Below are positions 51,280 through 60,636 of a DNA stretch of 64,000 nucleotides, in pieces. Numbering within the stretch: the stretch's first letter is position 1; every line of letters begins with the position of its first letter. The DNA is from Gammaproteobacteria bacterium (lineage in GTDB: Bacteria > Pseudomonadota > Gammaproteobacteria > Xanthomonadales > Marinicellaceae): positions 310,001-374,000 of the forward strand of contig JAWLAO010000002.1 in NCBI GenBank assembly GCA_041395445.1. The letters are read 5' to 3'. The translations under genes were made by a program, and so were the position numbers. The notes under the pieces are model-generated. The model saw only the letters and a program-made list of their open reading frames with translations, ran no database searches and was not told the DNA's origin.

Positions 51280-52782
51280 ATGTTAGAAAAAATCAATATG
51301 TATATTGATGGAAAAGAGGTCGTGAGTGCTTCAAATCAATGGATGGATGTTACCAATCCGGCAAATCAGGAAGTTTTGTATCAGGTTCCAATGGCAACAA
51401 CAAATGAAATAGAATCGGCTGTTGCTTCTGCCAAAAAAGCATTTGAAACATGGAAAGACACCCCTGTTCCCGTCAGAGCTCGAATGATATTAAAATATCA
51501 ACAACTACTCAAAGAAAATCACGACAGATTGGCAGAAGTTTTAGCCGAAGAAACCGGGAAAACATTTGAAGATGCCAAAGGTGATATCTGGCGTGGAATA
51601 GAAGTTGTTGAGCATGCAGCAAATGCACCTTCATTGATGATGGGTGAATATGTTGAGAATGTTGCCGGTGGTATTGATACTTATTCGATTACCCAACCTT
51701 TGGGTGTCTGTGTCGGTATTACACCATTTAATTTCCCGGCAATGATTCCTTTATGGATGTTTCCTTTGGCTGTGGTGTGTGGAAATGCTTTTGTGTTAAA
51801 ACCATCCGAGCAAGATCCTAAATCTCCAATGTTGCTTGCTGAATTATTCTATGAAGCCGGTTTCCCAAGAGAAGTTTTACAAGTAGTTCATGGCGGAAAG
51901 GATCAGGTCAATCAGTTGATTACTCATCCTGACGTTGAAGCGATTTCTTTTGTTGGTTCTGTCGGTGTGGGTGAACATATTTATAAAACCGGAACAGATC
52001 ACTTGAAAAGAGTTCAGGCTTTCACCGGTGCAAAAAACCATTTGGTTGTTATGCCGGATGCCAATAAAAACCAGGTTGTCAATGGAATTGTCGGAGCAGC
52101 TTGCGGAGCAGCCGGACAACGTTGTATGGGTATCTCAGTTTGTGTCTTAGTTGGTGAAGCCAAAGACTGGCAGGATGATATTAAAGCTGCTATGGAAAAA
52201 CTGAAGCCGAATTACTGGAGAAATGAAACATCAGCCTATGGCCCTTTGATTTCACCACAAGCCAAACAAAGAGTTGAAGGCTTAATTAGCAAAGGCATTG
52301 AAGAAGGTGCGACTTTATTATTAGATGGTCGTAATTGTCAGGTAGAAGGTTTTGAGAATGGGAATTTTGTCGGTCCTACATTATTCACTGACGTAACAGT
52401 AAATATGTCTGTCTATAAAACCGAAATCTTTGGACCGGTGCTCTGTTTATTACATGCAGAATCAATTGAAGATGCAATTCAGATGATTAATGACAATCCT
52501 TATGGAAACGGCACTTCAATTTTTACAAATTCAGGAGCCGCAGCGAGAAAATTCCAGCACGAAATAAAAGTGGGTCAGGTTGGCGTGAATATTCCGATTC
52601 CTGTGCCATTACCATTTTTCTCTTTCACTGGTTGGAGAAAGTCTTTTTATGGAGATCAACATGCTTATGGTAAGCAAGCGGTGAAGTTTTATACCGAAAC
52701 AAAAACAATTACTTCACGCTGGTTTGAAAGTGATATCCCGGATGGACATCACGCACCGAATTTATCTATAAACTTACGTTAA
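51280..52782 (+). CDS. mmsA: Methylmalonate-semialdehyde dehydrogenase (CoA-acylating)
   Basis: This 500-residue aldehyde dehydrogenase has TPFNFPAMIPLWMFPLA and the catalytic Cys in GAAGQRCMGISVCVLVG (about residue 285), both typical of MmsA rather than other ALDHs. It converts methylmalonate semialdehyde to propionyl-CoA, the last step of valine breakdown. An AGGGGA ribosome site lies upstream. It is the first gene of a plus-strand branched-chain amino acid operon. Confidence 0.94.
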   Translation: MLEKINMYIDGKEVVSASNQWMDVTNPANQEVLYQVPMATTNEIESAVASAKKAFETWKDTPVPVRARMILKYQQLLKENHDRLAEVLAEETGKTFEDAKGDIWRGIEVVEHAANAPSLMMGEYVENVAGGIDTYSITQPLGVCVGITPFNFPAMIPLWMFPLAVVCGNAFVLKPSEQDPKSPMLLAELFYEAGFPREVLQVVHGGKDQVNQLITHPDVEAISFVGSVGVGEHIYKTGTDHLKRVQAFTGAKNHLVVMPDANKNQVVNGIVGAACGAAGQRCMGISVCVLVGEAKDWQDDIKAAMEKLKPNYWRNETSAYGPLISPQAKQRVEGLISKGIEEGATLLLDGRNCQVEGFENGNFVGPTLFTDVTVNMSVYKTEIFGPVLCLLHAESIEDAIQMINDNPYGNGTSIFTNSGAAARKFQHEIKVGQVGVNIPIPVPLPFFSFTGWRKSFYGDQHAYGKQAVKFYTETKTITSRWFESDIPDGHHAPNLSINLR

Positions 52783-52854
52783 ATCACAATTGCAGTCGGG
52801 CTAGAAAAATAATTATATCAACCGGCTGCAAATTAGTTACAACAAGGGGACACT

Positions 52855-54015
52855 ATGAATTTTGATTTTACAGAAGATCAATTGGCTTTTAAGCAAGCGG
52901 CTAAGGAATTTGCTGAAAAAGAAATGGCACCTTATGCTGCTCAATGGGACGAAGAAGCACATTTTCCTGTCGATGTTATCAAGAAAACCGGAGAGTTGGG
53001 TTTCTTGGGGCTTTATTCACCCGAAAAATACGGTGGTTTAGGGTTATCACGTCTGGATAGCTCCATTATCTTTGAGGAAATGTCACAATATTGCACTTCT
53101 ACAACAGCATTTATGACAATTCATAACATGTGTGCATGGATGGTTACCAGTTTTGCCGATGAATCTTTGGCATCAGAATGGGGACCAAAACTAACATCGG
53201 GTGAATTGTTGGCATCCTATTGCTTAACAGAACCGGGTTCGGGATCTGATGCCGGTTCCATGAAAACCACAGCAAAAACGGATGGAGATGAATACGTTCT
53301 CAATGGCAGTAAAACATTTATTTCCGGTGCCGGTTCGACGGATGTTTTGGTTTTGATGGCACGCACCGGTGAAGCCGGTCCTAAAGGCGTTTCCTGTTTT
53401 CTGGTTCCAGCAAATCTGGATGGAATCATTTACGATAAAAAAGAAAGCAAAATGGGTTGGAATTCGCAACCGACTCGTTTGATTACATTTGAAAATGTGA
53501 GAATTCCAAAGTCCTACCTCATTGGTGAAGAAGGTGAAGGGTTTAAATTTGCCATGAAAGGTCTTGATGGCGGAAGAATCAATATCGCTTCGTGTTCATT
53601 AGGAACAGCTCAAGCGGCTCTGAATCAAGCTCAGAAATATATGCTGGAACGAAAGCAATTTGGCAAAACTCTGGCATCGTTTCAAGCCTTGCAATTTAAA
53701 ATTTCGGACATGTTGACAGACTTGATTTCATCTCGCCAAATGGTGCGTCTGGCTGCTTTTAAATTGGATAACAAAGATGCCAATGCCGGTGCTTATTGTG
53801 CAATGGCAAAAAGATATGCCACAGACACTTGTTTCAATGTTTGTGATGAAGCCTTGCAGCTACATGGTGGTTATGGATATATCAAAGAATATCCATTGGA
53901 AAGATATGTCAGAGATTCGCGCGTTCATCGTATTTTGGAAGGAACGAATGAAATCATGCGTTTGATAATTTCCAGAAAAATTCTGGTCGAAGGGGCTACA
54001 GAGGTGATTCAATAA
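52855..54015 (+). CDS. Acyl-CoA dehydrogenase, probable isobutyryl-CoA dehydrogenase
   Basis: This 386-residue flavoenzyme has the ACAD signatures CLTEPGSGSDAGSMKTTA, KSKMGWNSQPTRLITFENV and GGYGYIKEYPLERYVRD...EGTNEIMRLIISR. AGGGGA precedes the ATG. Its setting between mmsA and 3-hydroxyisobutyryl-CoA hydrolase suggests isobutyryl-CoA as substrate in valine catabolism. A 2-methyl-branched acyl-CoA role is also possible. Confidence 0.88.
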   Translation: MNFDFTEDQLAFKQAAKEFAEKEMAPYAAQWDEEAHFPVDVIKKTGELGFLGLYSPEKYGGLGLSRLDSSIIFEEMSQYCTSTTAFMTIHNMCAWMVTSFADESLASEWGPKLTSGELLASYCLTEPGSGSDAGSMKTTAKTDGDEYVLNGSKTFISGAGSTDVLVLMARTGEAGPKGVSCFLVPANLDGIIYDKKESKMGWNSQPTRLITFENVRIPKSYLIGEEGEGFKFAMKGLDGGRINIASCSLGTAQAALNQAQKYMLERKQFGKTLASFQALQFKISDMLTDLISSRQMVRLAAFKLDNKDANAGAYCAMAKRYATDTCFNVCDEALQLHGGYGYIKEYPLERYVRDSRVHRILEGTNEIMRLIISRKILVEGATEVIQ

Positions 54016-55115
54016 TGTCCGATTTGATTCAGTTTTCTCAGATTGAAGGAAAATACGGTAATATTGGCAGAATTACTCTGAATAACCCCAAATCTCTGAA
54101 TGCTTTAAATATCGAGATGATTGATGCGATACAAAATGCACTTGATGAATGCGAGAACAACCAAAATATCAAAGCGGTGTTTATTGATTCCAATTCCGAA
54201 AAAGCCTTTTGTGCCGGTGGTGATGTTATTGGACTTTACAATTCGATGAAAGAAACAGCCGAAGGTGAAATTCCGCAAATGGCAATGGAGTTCTTTCGTA
54301 AGGAATATCATCAGGATTATCGTTTGCATATTTTTCCAAAACCTGTCATTGCCTGGGGCAACGGAATTGTAATGGGTGGCGGAATTGGCGTAATGTCGGC
54401 ATGTTCTCATAGAATTGTGACAGAAAAATCCATGTTGGCAATGCCTGAAGTCACCATTGGTCTTTATCCGGATGTAGCGGCTTCCTGGTTTTTTAACCGA
54501 ATGCCGGCAAACATCGGAATGTTTTTGGGAATAACCGGTGCGCGAATGAATGCCTCTGATGCAATTTATTGCAAATTAGCTGACTTTTTTGTGTTGGATG
54601 AATACAAAGACGAATTTATTACTGAATTATCCGAAGTGGATTGGAAAAATCCAAATTGCGATATTCAAAATGCTCTGGAAAGTTTGATGGACTTTAGCAG
54701 AGATGATACTCCATTGAGTAATTTGCAAGAAAATTATAAGCAAATTCAATATTTGTTCAGACATTGTGATTTGGAAAAATCTGTTAAAGAACTCAAAGAA
54801 ATGCAACCCAAAACAAAGTGGTTAGAATTAACACAAAAAGCGTTTCTGAAAGGCTGTCCGGTGACTTATAAACTGGTTGATGAGCAGATTATAAGAGCTA
54901 AATATTTGAGTTTAAAAGAAGTTTTTGAAATGGAATTTATCATGTCCACACGTTGTGCGATGAATCCTGATTTGCAGGAAGGCATTCGTGCATTGTTGGT
55001 TGATAAAGATGGTAACCCTCAATGGACTGTCAACTCAGTTGCCGAAATCAGCAATGAACAAACAGAACTATTCTTCACTGCACCCTGGAGTGAAGGCAAA
55101 AATTTATTTAATTAA
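54015..55115 (+). CDS. 3-hydroxyisobutyryl-CoA hydrolase
   Basis: This 366-residue crotonase-fold enzyme has KAFCAGGDVIGLYNSM, GNGIVMGGGIGVMSACSHRIV and MPEVTIGLYPDVAASWF, with the longer C-terminal half seen in HIBYL-CoA hydrolases rather than enoyl-CoA hydratases. It releases 3-hydroxyisobutyrate in valine breakdown. It overlaps the acyl-CoA dehydrogenase stop by one base. The hydratase and 3-hydroxyisobutyrate dehydrogenase needed before and after it are not in the window. Confidence 0.88.
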   Translation: MSDLIQFSQIEGKYGNIGRITLNNPKSLNALNIEMIDAIQNALDECENNQNIKAVFIDSNSEKAFCAGGDVIGLYNSMKETAEGEIPQMAMEFFRKEYHQDYRLHIFPKPVIAWGNGIVMGGGIGVMSACSHRIVTEKSMLAMPEVTIGLYPDVAASWFFNRMPANIGMFLGITGARMNASDAIYCKLADFFVLDEYKDEFITELSEVDWKNPNCDIQNALESLMDFSRDDTPLSNLQENYKQIQYLFRHCDLEKSVKELKEMQPKTKWLELTQKAFLKGCPVTYKLVDEQIIRAKYLSLKEVFEMEFIMSTRCAMNPDLQEGIRALLVDKDGNPQWTVNSVAEISNEQTELFFTAPWSEGKNLFN

Positions 55116-55130
55116 AAAATCGAGAATATT

Positions 55131-56243
55131 ATGAACATATTTGAAACTATTGACAAAACTGAACACGAAGAAGTCATCTTTTGTCATAACAAAGATGCCG
55201 GTTTGAAGGCTATTATTGCAATTCATAACACCATTTTAGGACCAGCTCTCGGCGGTCTGAGAATGTATCCTTATGCGACTGAAGAACAGGCTTTGACGGA
55301 TGTTCTGCGTCTGTCCAGAGGCATGACGTATAAAGCTGCGGTTTCCGGTTTGAACCTGGGCGGTGGTAAATCCATTATCATCGGCGATCCGAAAACAGAC
55401 AAATCAGAAACATTATTCCGTTCATTTGGTCGTTTTATTGATTCATTGGGTGGTCGTTATATCACAGCCGAAGATGTTGGAATTGACGTGAATGATATGG
55501 AATATGTATTTCAGGAAACTGAAAACGTGGTTGGTGTTCATCAAATGCACGGAGGTTCCGGTGACCCATCACCATTTACCGCTTTGGGAACTTTACAAAG
55601 TATCAAAGCCAGTTTAGAGAAAAAACACGGCAACCAAAATATCGGCGATTATTCTTATGCTATTCAAGGTGTTGGACATGTTGGAATCGAATTGGTCAAA
55701 CTGATTCATGCCGAAGGCGGCAAAATGTTTGTGACAGATGTGAATCAGGAAGCATTAAAAATCTGTGAAGAACAATACGGCTGCGAAGTTGTTGGTTTGG
55801 ATGAAATCTACGAAGTCGATGCTGATGTTTATTGTCCTTGTGCATTGGGTGCAACAGTTAACGATAAAACAATTGATAAATTCAAATTTGATATTGTTTG
55901 CGGAAGCGCTAATAACCAATTAGCTGAAACCAGACACGGTGATGAACTCGAAAAACGTGGCATCATTTATGCTCCTGATTATGCGGTTAACGCCGGTGGT
56001 TTGATGAATGTATCTATCGAGTTGGAAGGTTATAATCGTGAAAGAGCATTAAGAATGACTCGAAATATTTATTATAACATCATGAATATCTTCAAAATTG
56101 CTGAGCGTGATAATATTCCGACATGGAAAGCTGCTGATCGTATGGGTGAAGAGAGAATTGCTGCTATGGGTAAAATCAAACAACCTTATATGAACCAAAA
56201 GAAAGTGAATTTCTCCGGAAGAGTGAGAAATAACGGTAGCTAA
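55131..56243 (+). CDS. Leucine/valine dehydrogenase (Glu/Leu/Phe/Val family)
   Basis: This 370-residue enzyme shows LGPALGGLRMYPY, the catalytic-Lys region MTYKAAVSGLNLGGGKSII, and GRYITAEDVGIDVNDM, with a C-terminal Rossmann domain (YAIQGVGHVGIELV). It oxidatively deaminates branched-chain amino acids to 2-oxoacids with NAD+, releasing ammonium. It feeds the branched-chain 2-oxoacid dehydrogenase encoded at 59.3-62.7 kb. Confidence 0.9.
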   Translation: MNIFETIDKTEHEEVIFCHNKDAGLKAIIAIHNTILGPALGGLRMYPYATEEQALTDVLRLSRGMTYKAAVSGLNLGGGKSIIIGDPKTDKSETLFRSFGRFIDSLGGRYITAEDVGIDVNDMEYVFQETENVVGVHQMHGGSGDPSPFTALGTLQSIKASLEKKHGNQNIGDYSYAIQGVGHVGIELVKLIHAEGGKMFVTDVNQEALKICEEQYGCEVVGLDEIYEVDADVYCPCALGATVNDKTIDKFKFDIVCGSANNQLAETRHGDELEKRGIIYAPDYAVNAGGLMNVSIELEGYNRERALRMTRNIYYNIMNIFKIAERDNIPTWKAADRMGEERIAAMGKIKQPYMNQKKVNFSGRVRNNGS

Positions 56244-56253
56244 GAGAAAACTG

Positions 56254-57417
56254 ATGCATACAGATATTTATTTGGGTGAAGATTTAGAACTGCTAAGAGA
56301 TACAGTCAGAAGTTTTGCTGAGCAGGAAATAGCTCCCCGTGCTGAAAAAATAGATGAGGAAAATGCTTTTCCTGCGGATTTGTGGCAAAAAATGGGGGAA
56401 CTCGGACTTCATGGAATGACAATACCGGCTGAATACGGCGGTTCAGAAATGGGCTATCTGGCTCATTTGATTGTCATGGAAGAGATTTCCAAAGCATCTG
56501 CATCTGTAGGGTTGTCCTACGGAGCTCACTCAAATTTATGTCTGAATAACCTTTATAAACACGCGAATGAAGCCCAACGCCAAAAATACATCGCCAAACT
56601 TTGTTCCGGTGAATATGTTGGTGCTTTAGCGATGAGTGAACCCGGAGCCGGCTCGGATGTGGTCGGCTCTATGTCTTGTAAAGCGGAATTTGACGGTAAC
56701 AATTGGATTGCCAATGGTAATAAAATGTGGATTACCAATGGTCCCGATGCTGATGTTTTATTGGTTTATATGCGAACAGCGGATAAATCAGCCGGTTCCA
56801 AATGCATGACAGCATTTATTATCGAAAAAAATATGCCGGGATTCAGCACCGCTCAGAAACTCGATAAACTGGGAATGCGAGGCTCAAACACTTGCGAATT
56901 GGTTTTTGATAATTGCGTGATTCCTCAGGAAAATGTTTTAGGTGAAGTGAACCAAGGCGTGCGAATCCTCATGAGTGGTTTGAATACCGAAAGATTGGTT
57001 TTATCCGGTGGTCCGATTGGAATCATGCAAGCAGCATTGGATATTGCTGTTCCTTACACGGCTCAACGCAGTCAGTTTGGAAAACATTTGGGACAATTCG
57101 GTTTAATGCAGGCAAAAATTGGCGAAATGTATACCAAATTGCAATCAAGCAAATATTTCGCTTATGGTATTGCTCAAAATTATGATAGAAAAGTTGAATC
57201 CCGTTTAGACCCTGCTGCATGCTTATCATTTGCTTCAAGAAATGCCGTAGATGTTGCCTTGGAAGCAATTCAAGTTTTGGGTGGCAATGGTTATATCAAC
57301 GAAAACCCGACTGGTCGTTTACTTAGAGATGCCAAACTCTATGACATCGGCGCCGGAACCAATGAAATCCGCCTGATGCTGATTGGTCGCGAGTTGTATA
57401 GGGAAGCAAAATCTTAA
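56254..57417 (+). CDS. Isovaleryl-CoA dehydrogenase
   Basis: This 387-residue ACAD has AMSEPGAGSDVVGSMSC and GLNTERLVLSGGPIG, where the Glu in NTER corresponds to the unusual catalytic base position of isovaleryl-CoA dehydrogenases, and LGGNGYINENPTGRLLRD. It oxidises isovaleryl-CoA in leucine breakdown. It ends the plus-strand operon, 6 bp from the convergent ammonium transporter. Confidence 0.9.
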   Translation: MHTDIYLGEDLELLRDTVRSFAEQEIAPRAEKIDEENAFPADLWQKMGELGLHGMTIPAEYGGSEMGYLAHLIVMEEISKASASVGLSYGAHSNLCLNNLYKHANEAQRQKYIAKLCSGEYVGALAMSEPGAGSDVVGSMSCKAEFDGNNWIANGNKMWITNGPDADVLLVYMRTADKSAGSKCMTAFIIEKNMPGFSTAQKLDKLGMRGSNTCELVFDNCVIPQENVLGEVNQGVRILMSGLNTERLVLSGGPIGIMQAALDIAVPYTAQRSQFGKHLGQFGLMQAKIGEMYTKLQSSKYFAYGIAQNYDRKVESRLDPAACLSFASRNAVDVALEAIQVLGGNGYINENPTGRLLRDAKLYDIGAGTNEIRLMLIGRELYREAKS

Positions 57418-57423
57418 ATTATT

Positions 57424-58629
57424 CTAATTCTGTTTAAACTCAGGATAGGCGACAAGTCCGCATTCGCTGATGTCCAGACCTTCAATTTCTTCCTCTTCAC
57501 TGACTCTTAAGCCCATTGTGATTTTGAGGATAAACCAGAACAAGAAAGACAAGGCAAACACAAATACACCAATCAATAATACACCTTTCAATTGAGCTAA
57601 AATTGTTGATGCTGAGGTAAATCCGACAGCGATTGTTCCCCAAATTCCGCAAACAAGATGGACGGATAAGGCACCAACCGGGTCGTCAATTTTGAGTTTA
57701 TCAAAAAATGGAACGGCGAAAACAATCAAAATGCCACCTATAATTCCAACAATGGCGGAATATTCCGGTGATTGATTCGGAGCGGCAGTCACTGAAACCA
57801 ATCCTGCAAGAATTCCGTTTAAAACCATGGTAAGATCCACTTTTTTGTACATAATCTGTGTCAATAACGCTGCTATAAATCCACCGAAAACTGCTGCCAT
57901 ATTGGTATTAACTACGACAGTTGCAATAGCGTTAATGTCAGTTTTTGAATCCATTGATAATTGTGATCCGCCATTAAAACCAAACCACCCCATCCACAGA
58001 ATAAACGTACCAAGTGTTGCCAAAGGCATCGAAGAACCGGGAATAGGTCTGACTTGACCATTCCTGGAATACTTTCCTTTTCTGGCTCCGAGTAGCAAAA
58101 CACCGGCTAAAGCTGCCCAGCCACCGACACTATGAACAATGGTTGAACCGGCAAAATCACTGAAACCTTGTAATATTCCACCTTCACCGGTTAGAGTCTC
58201 ACCCCAAGTCCAATGCCCTTGAATCGGATAAATGATTCCGCTTAGAATAATGACAAAAATTAAAAATGGCCAAAGTTTCATACGTTCAGCAATTGTTCCT
58301 GAAATGACCGAGGAAGCCGTTGCAACAAACATAACCTGAAAGAAAAAGTCACTCATACCGGAATGTTTATCATCACTAAGATGGCTCATTAAGTAACCAT
58401 AACCCATAAATGAAGAGCCATCTGCATACATGATGTCATAACCCACAATGTAAAACATAATGCAACTGATTGAAAATAAAGAGATATTTTTTAGAAGTAT
58501 GGTTGAATTGTTTTTTGTGCGAGTGAGCCCGGCTTCAAGCATGGAAAAGCCGGCTGCCATCCACATCACAAGAATTCCTGAAAAAATAAACAAGAATGTG
58601 TTCAAAATGTAACTCGTTTCTTCTGTCAT
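57424..58629 (-). CDS. amt: Ammonium transporter
   Basis: This 401-residue protein has about eleven membrane helices and Amt signatures: MAAGFSMLEAGLTRTKN, FAGSTIVHSVGGWAALAG with the first conserved His, and a later pore-region segment (LSVHLVCGIWGTIAVG) with the second His. There is no glnK beside it. It lies between leucine dehydrogenase and the branched-chain oxoacid dehydrogenase genes, next to an enzyme that releases ammonium. Confidence 0.94.
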   Translation of the reverse strand: MTEETSYILNTFLFIFSGILVMWMAAGFSMLEAGLTRTKNNSTILLKNISLFSISCIMFYIVGYDIMYADGSSFMGYGYLMSHLSDDKHSGMSDFFFQVMFVATASSVISGTIAERMKLWPFLIFVIILSGIIYPIQGHWTWGETLTGEGGILQGFSDFAGSTIVHSVGGWAALAGVLLLGARKGKYSRNGQVRPIPGSSMPLATLGTFILWMGWFGFNGGSQLSMDSKTDINAIATVVVNTNMAAVFGGFIAALLTQIMYKKVDLTMVLNGILAGLVSVTAAPNQSPEYSAIVGIIGGILIVFAVPFFDKLKIDDPVGALSVHLVCGIWGTIAVGFTSASTILAQLKGVLLIGVFVFALSFLFWFILKITMGLRVSEEEEIEGLDISECGLVAYPEFKQN

Positions 58630-58750
58630 TTTCTTTTCCTGATATTGATTGGAGAGAATTTTGGAGTGTCAGATGATTAACACTTCGGGATTTAATAATA
58701 GTATTGTGGTGAAATTGACAAGAGAAATATTGAAATATTAGTAACTGCTA

Positions 58751-58783
58751 ATAAAAAGCCGGAATTATTGCTGATTCCGGCTT
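58751..58783 (-). terminator. Rho-independent terminator of the bkd-slyD operon
   Basis: AAGCCGGAAT (58756-58765) pairs perfectly with ATTCCGGCTT (58774-58783) around 8 nt. On the minus strand it is followed by TTTTTAT. It lies 23 bp after the SlyD-like gene. Confidence 0.85.
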
Positions 58784-58806
58784 ATAAATGTGACTATTTT
58801 TAAAAT

Positions 58807-59289
58807 CTAGTGATGATGTCCACCTTCACCATGAACATGTCCGTGCTCAATTTCAGTATCTGTGGCTTCACGAATGTTTGTCACTTCGACTGCAAAATTG
58901 AGTTGAACTCCGGCAAGCGGATGATTGTTATCAACAAATATATGGTCATCAGCAACTTCTGCCACTTTCACAATGGTCATTTGACCATCGGCTGTTTGTC
59001 CTTGAAATTGCATACCAACTTCAATTTCAACATCAGCAGGGAATTGAGTTCTTGGAACTTTATGAACCAAATCCTTGTTATATTCTCCGTAGGCTTCTGC
59101 CGGTGGAATGCTGACATCAAATTTATCGCCAACCGCTTTGCTCATCAAAGCATTTTCAAGACCCGGAATAATATTCTGAGCACCAATCAAAAAGCTGAAT
59201 TTACCGTCTTCTGATTTATCAATGACATTATTTTCACTATCTGTTAATACATACTTAATGCTTACGACATTTTTATCTTCTATTTTCAT
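58807..59289 (-). CDS. SlyD-like FKBP-type peptidyl-prolyl isomerase
   Basis: This 160-residue protein has the FKBP core (FLIGAQNIIPGLENALM and PPAEAYGEYNKDLVHKVPR), the inserted chaperone flap (about 70-125) and a short His-rich tail (GHVHGEGGHHH), as in SlyD. It is a folding helper that can bind nickel or other metals. It lies 3 bp after the E2 gene and before the terminator, so it is transcribed with the oxoacid dehydrogenase genes, an unusual association. Confidence 0.88.
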   Translation of the reverse strand: MKIEDKNVVSIKYVLTDSENNVIDKSEDGKFSFLIGAQNIIPGLENALMSKAVGDKFDVSIPPAEAYGEYNKDLVHKVPRTQFPADVEIEVGMQFQGQTADGQMTIVKVAEVADDHIFVDNNHPLAGVQLNFAVEVTNIREATDTEIEHGHVHGEGGHHH

Positions 59290-59292
59290 ATT

Positions 59293-60636
59293 TTACTTAC
59301 TTTTGTTTAAATCTTTTATAACTGCTGCAAGGAAGCGAGCGGCCTCGCCACCGGTGACAGCACGGTGATCAAATGTCAAAGACAAAGGAATCATACGGTG
59401 AACTTCAAAACCACCCAACACAGGAACCACTTCCTGCAATAATTTACCGGCTGCAATAATAGCAACACATGGTGGCGTGATTACCGGTGTCGCATAGCGA
59501 CCGGCAAAAACACCGAAGTTCGATAACATGATTGTGAAATCTTTCATATCCTGTGGAGGAATACTGCGAGATTTGACTTGTTCTTTGATGGTATTCATAC
59601 CCTGACGAACCTGTGCGGCATCTCTTTTCTCACAGTTGCGCATGGTTGGCACAAAAAGACCATCAGGGGTGTCAACGGCAATTCCAATATCCACGTGAGA
59701 AATCAGTCTTCTTGCCAGTTTTTCACCGTCAAACCATGAATTCAAAGCCGGTTCAGCCTCAACACCGGCAACGATTGCACGAATAAGCCTTGCAGTAATG
59801 TCTTCACCCGGTAACCATTTGTAAATGTCGGCATCATCCATTATGGTTGTCGGTACAATTTGAGCATGAGAGTCAGCCATGATTCTTGCCATTGTGCGAC
59901 GAGTGCCTTTAACCTGTTCCCATTCGCCGGTCACTTCAACTTTTTGAATCGGAGCCGGTGGCTGAGGTCTTGCAGGAGCAGGAGTAACTGTTTTGGGTTC
60001 ACTCATTTTTGGCACACTAACCGGAGCTGGTGTCGGTTTAGCAGCAGTTGAACCTTGTTCATGTGCTAAACGAATGTCACTTGGACGAATCACTCCGCCG
60101 GCACCTGTGGCAACAACATCATTCAAATCGACTTTCAGTTTTTTTGCAAGTGCTTTAACAGCCGGAGCAATTTTTACATTTCCAACTGTAGAAATGTCGC
60201 TGACAACTTCATCGGAAGATTCCATCTCACCGACAACGGTACCGCTGTCATTGCCTGAACTCACTTCCGCTTTAGACTTTGGAAATGTATCATCGGAATC
60301 CAACTCATCAATCAATTCGTTGATTTCTTCTTTCAGTTTTGAGGCTTCTTCTTTGACGCTTGCAGTTGCAGCTTGAGTCACAACGGATTCAGAATCAGAA
60401 CTTTCACCATCAAACTCAACCAAAGGCGCTCCTGTGTCAATCACATCACCCGGATTTCCGTGTAATTTGGTAATTCTGCCAGAAAAAGGGCAGGGAACAT
60501 CAACAACCGCTTTGGCAGTTTCCATTGAAACCATCGGTTGATCTTCTTTTACAACATCGCCTTCTTTAACGTGCCATTCGACAATTTCAGCATCCGGCAA
60601 ACCTTCACCCAAGTCCGGTAAATTAAAAATTTTCAT
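59293..60636 (-). CDS. bkdB: Branched-chain 2-oxoacid dehydrogenase E2 (dihydrolipoyl acyltransferase)
   Basis: This 447-residue protein has one lipoyl domain (residues about 1-78; lipoylated Lys in METAKAVVDV), an acidic linker, a peripheral-subunit-binding domain (APAVKALAKKLKVDLNDV, about 160-195), a Pro/Ala linker and the acyltransferase domain (about 225-447). The catalytic motif reads FDHRAVTGG, that is HxxxTG in place of the usual HxxxDG. It overlaps the E1-beta gene by 4 bp. No E3 gene is adjacent. Order and neighbours favour branched-chain oxoacids over pyruvate. Confidence 0.87.
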   Translation of the reverse strand: MKIFNLPDLGEGLPDAEIVEWHVKEGDVVKEDQPMVSMETAKAVVDVPCPFSGRITKLHGNPGDVIDTGAPLVEFDGESSDSESVVTQAATASVKEEASKLKEEINELIDELDSDDTFPKSKAEVSSGNDSGTVVGEMESSDEVVSDISTVGNVKIAPAVKALAKKLKVDLNDVVATGAGGVIRPSDIRLAHEQGSTAAKPTPAPVSVPKMSEPKTVTPAPARPQPPAPIQKVEVTGEWEQVKGTRRTMARIMADSHAQIVPTTIMDDADIYKWLPGEDITARLIRAIVAGVEAEPALNSWFDGEKLARRLISHVDIGIAVDTPDGLFVPTMRNCEKRDAAQVRQGMNTIKEQVKSRSIPPQDMKDFTIMLSNFGVFAGRYATPVITPPCVAIIAAGKLLQEVVPVLGGFEVHRMIPLSLTFDHRAVTGGEAARFLAAVIKDLNKSK

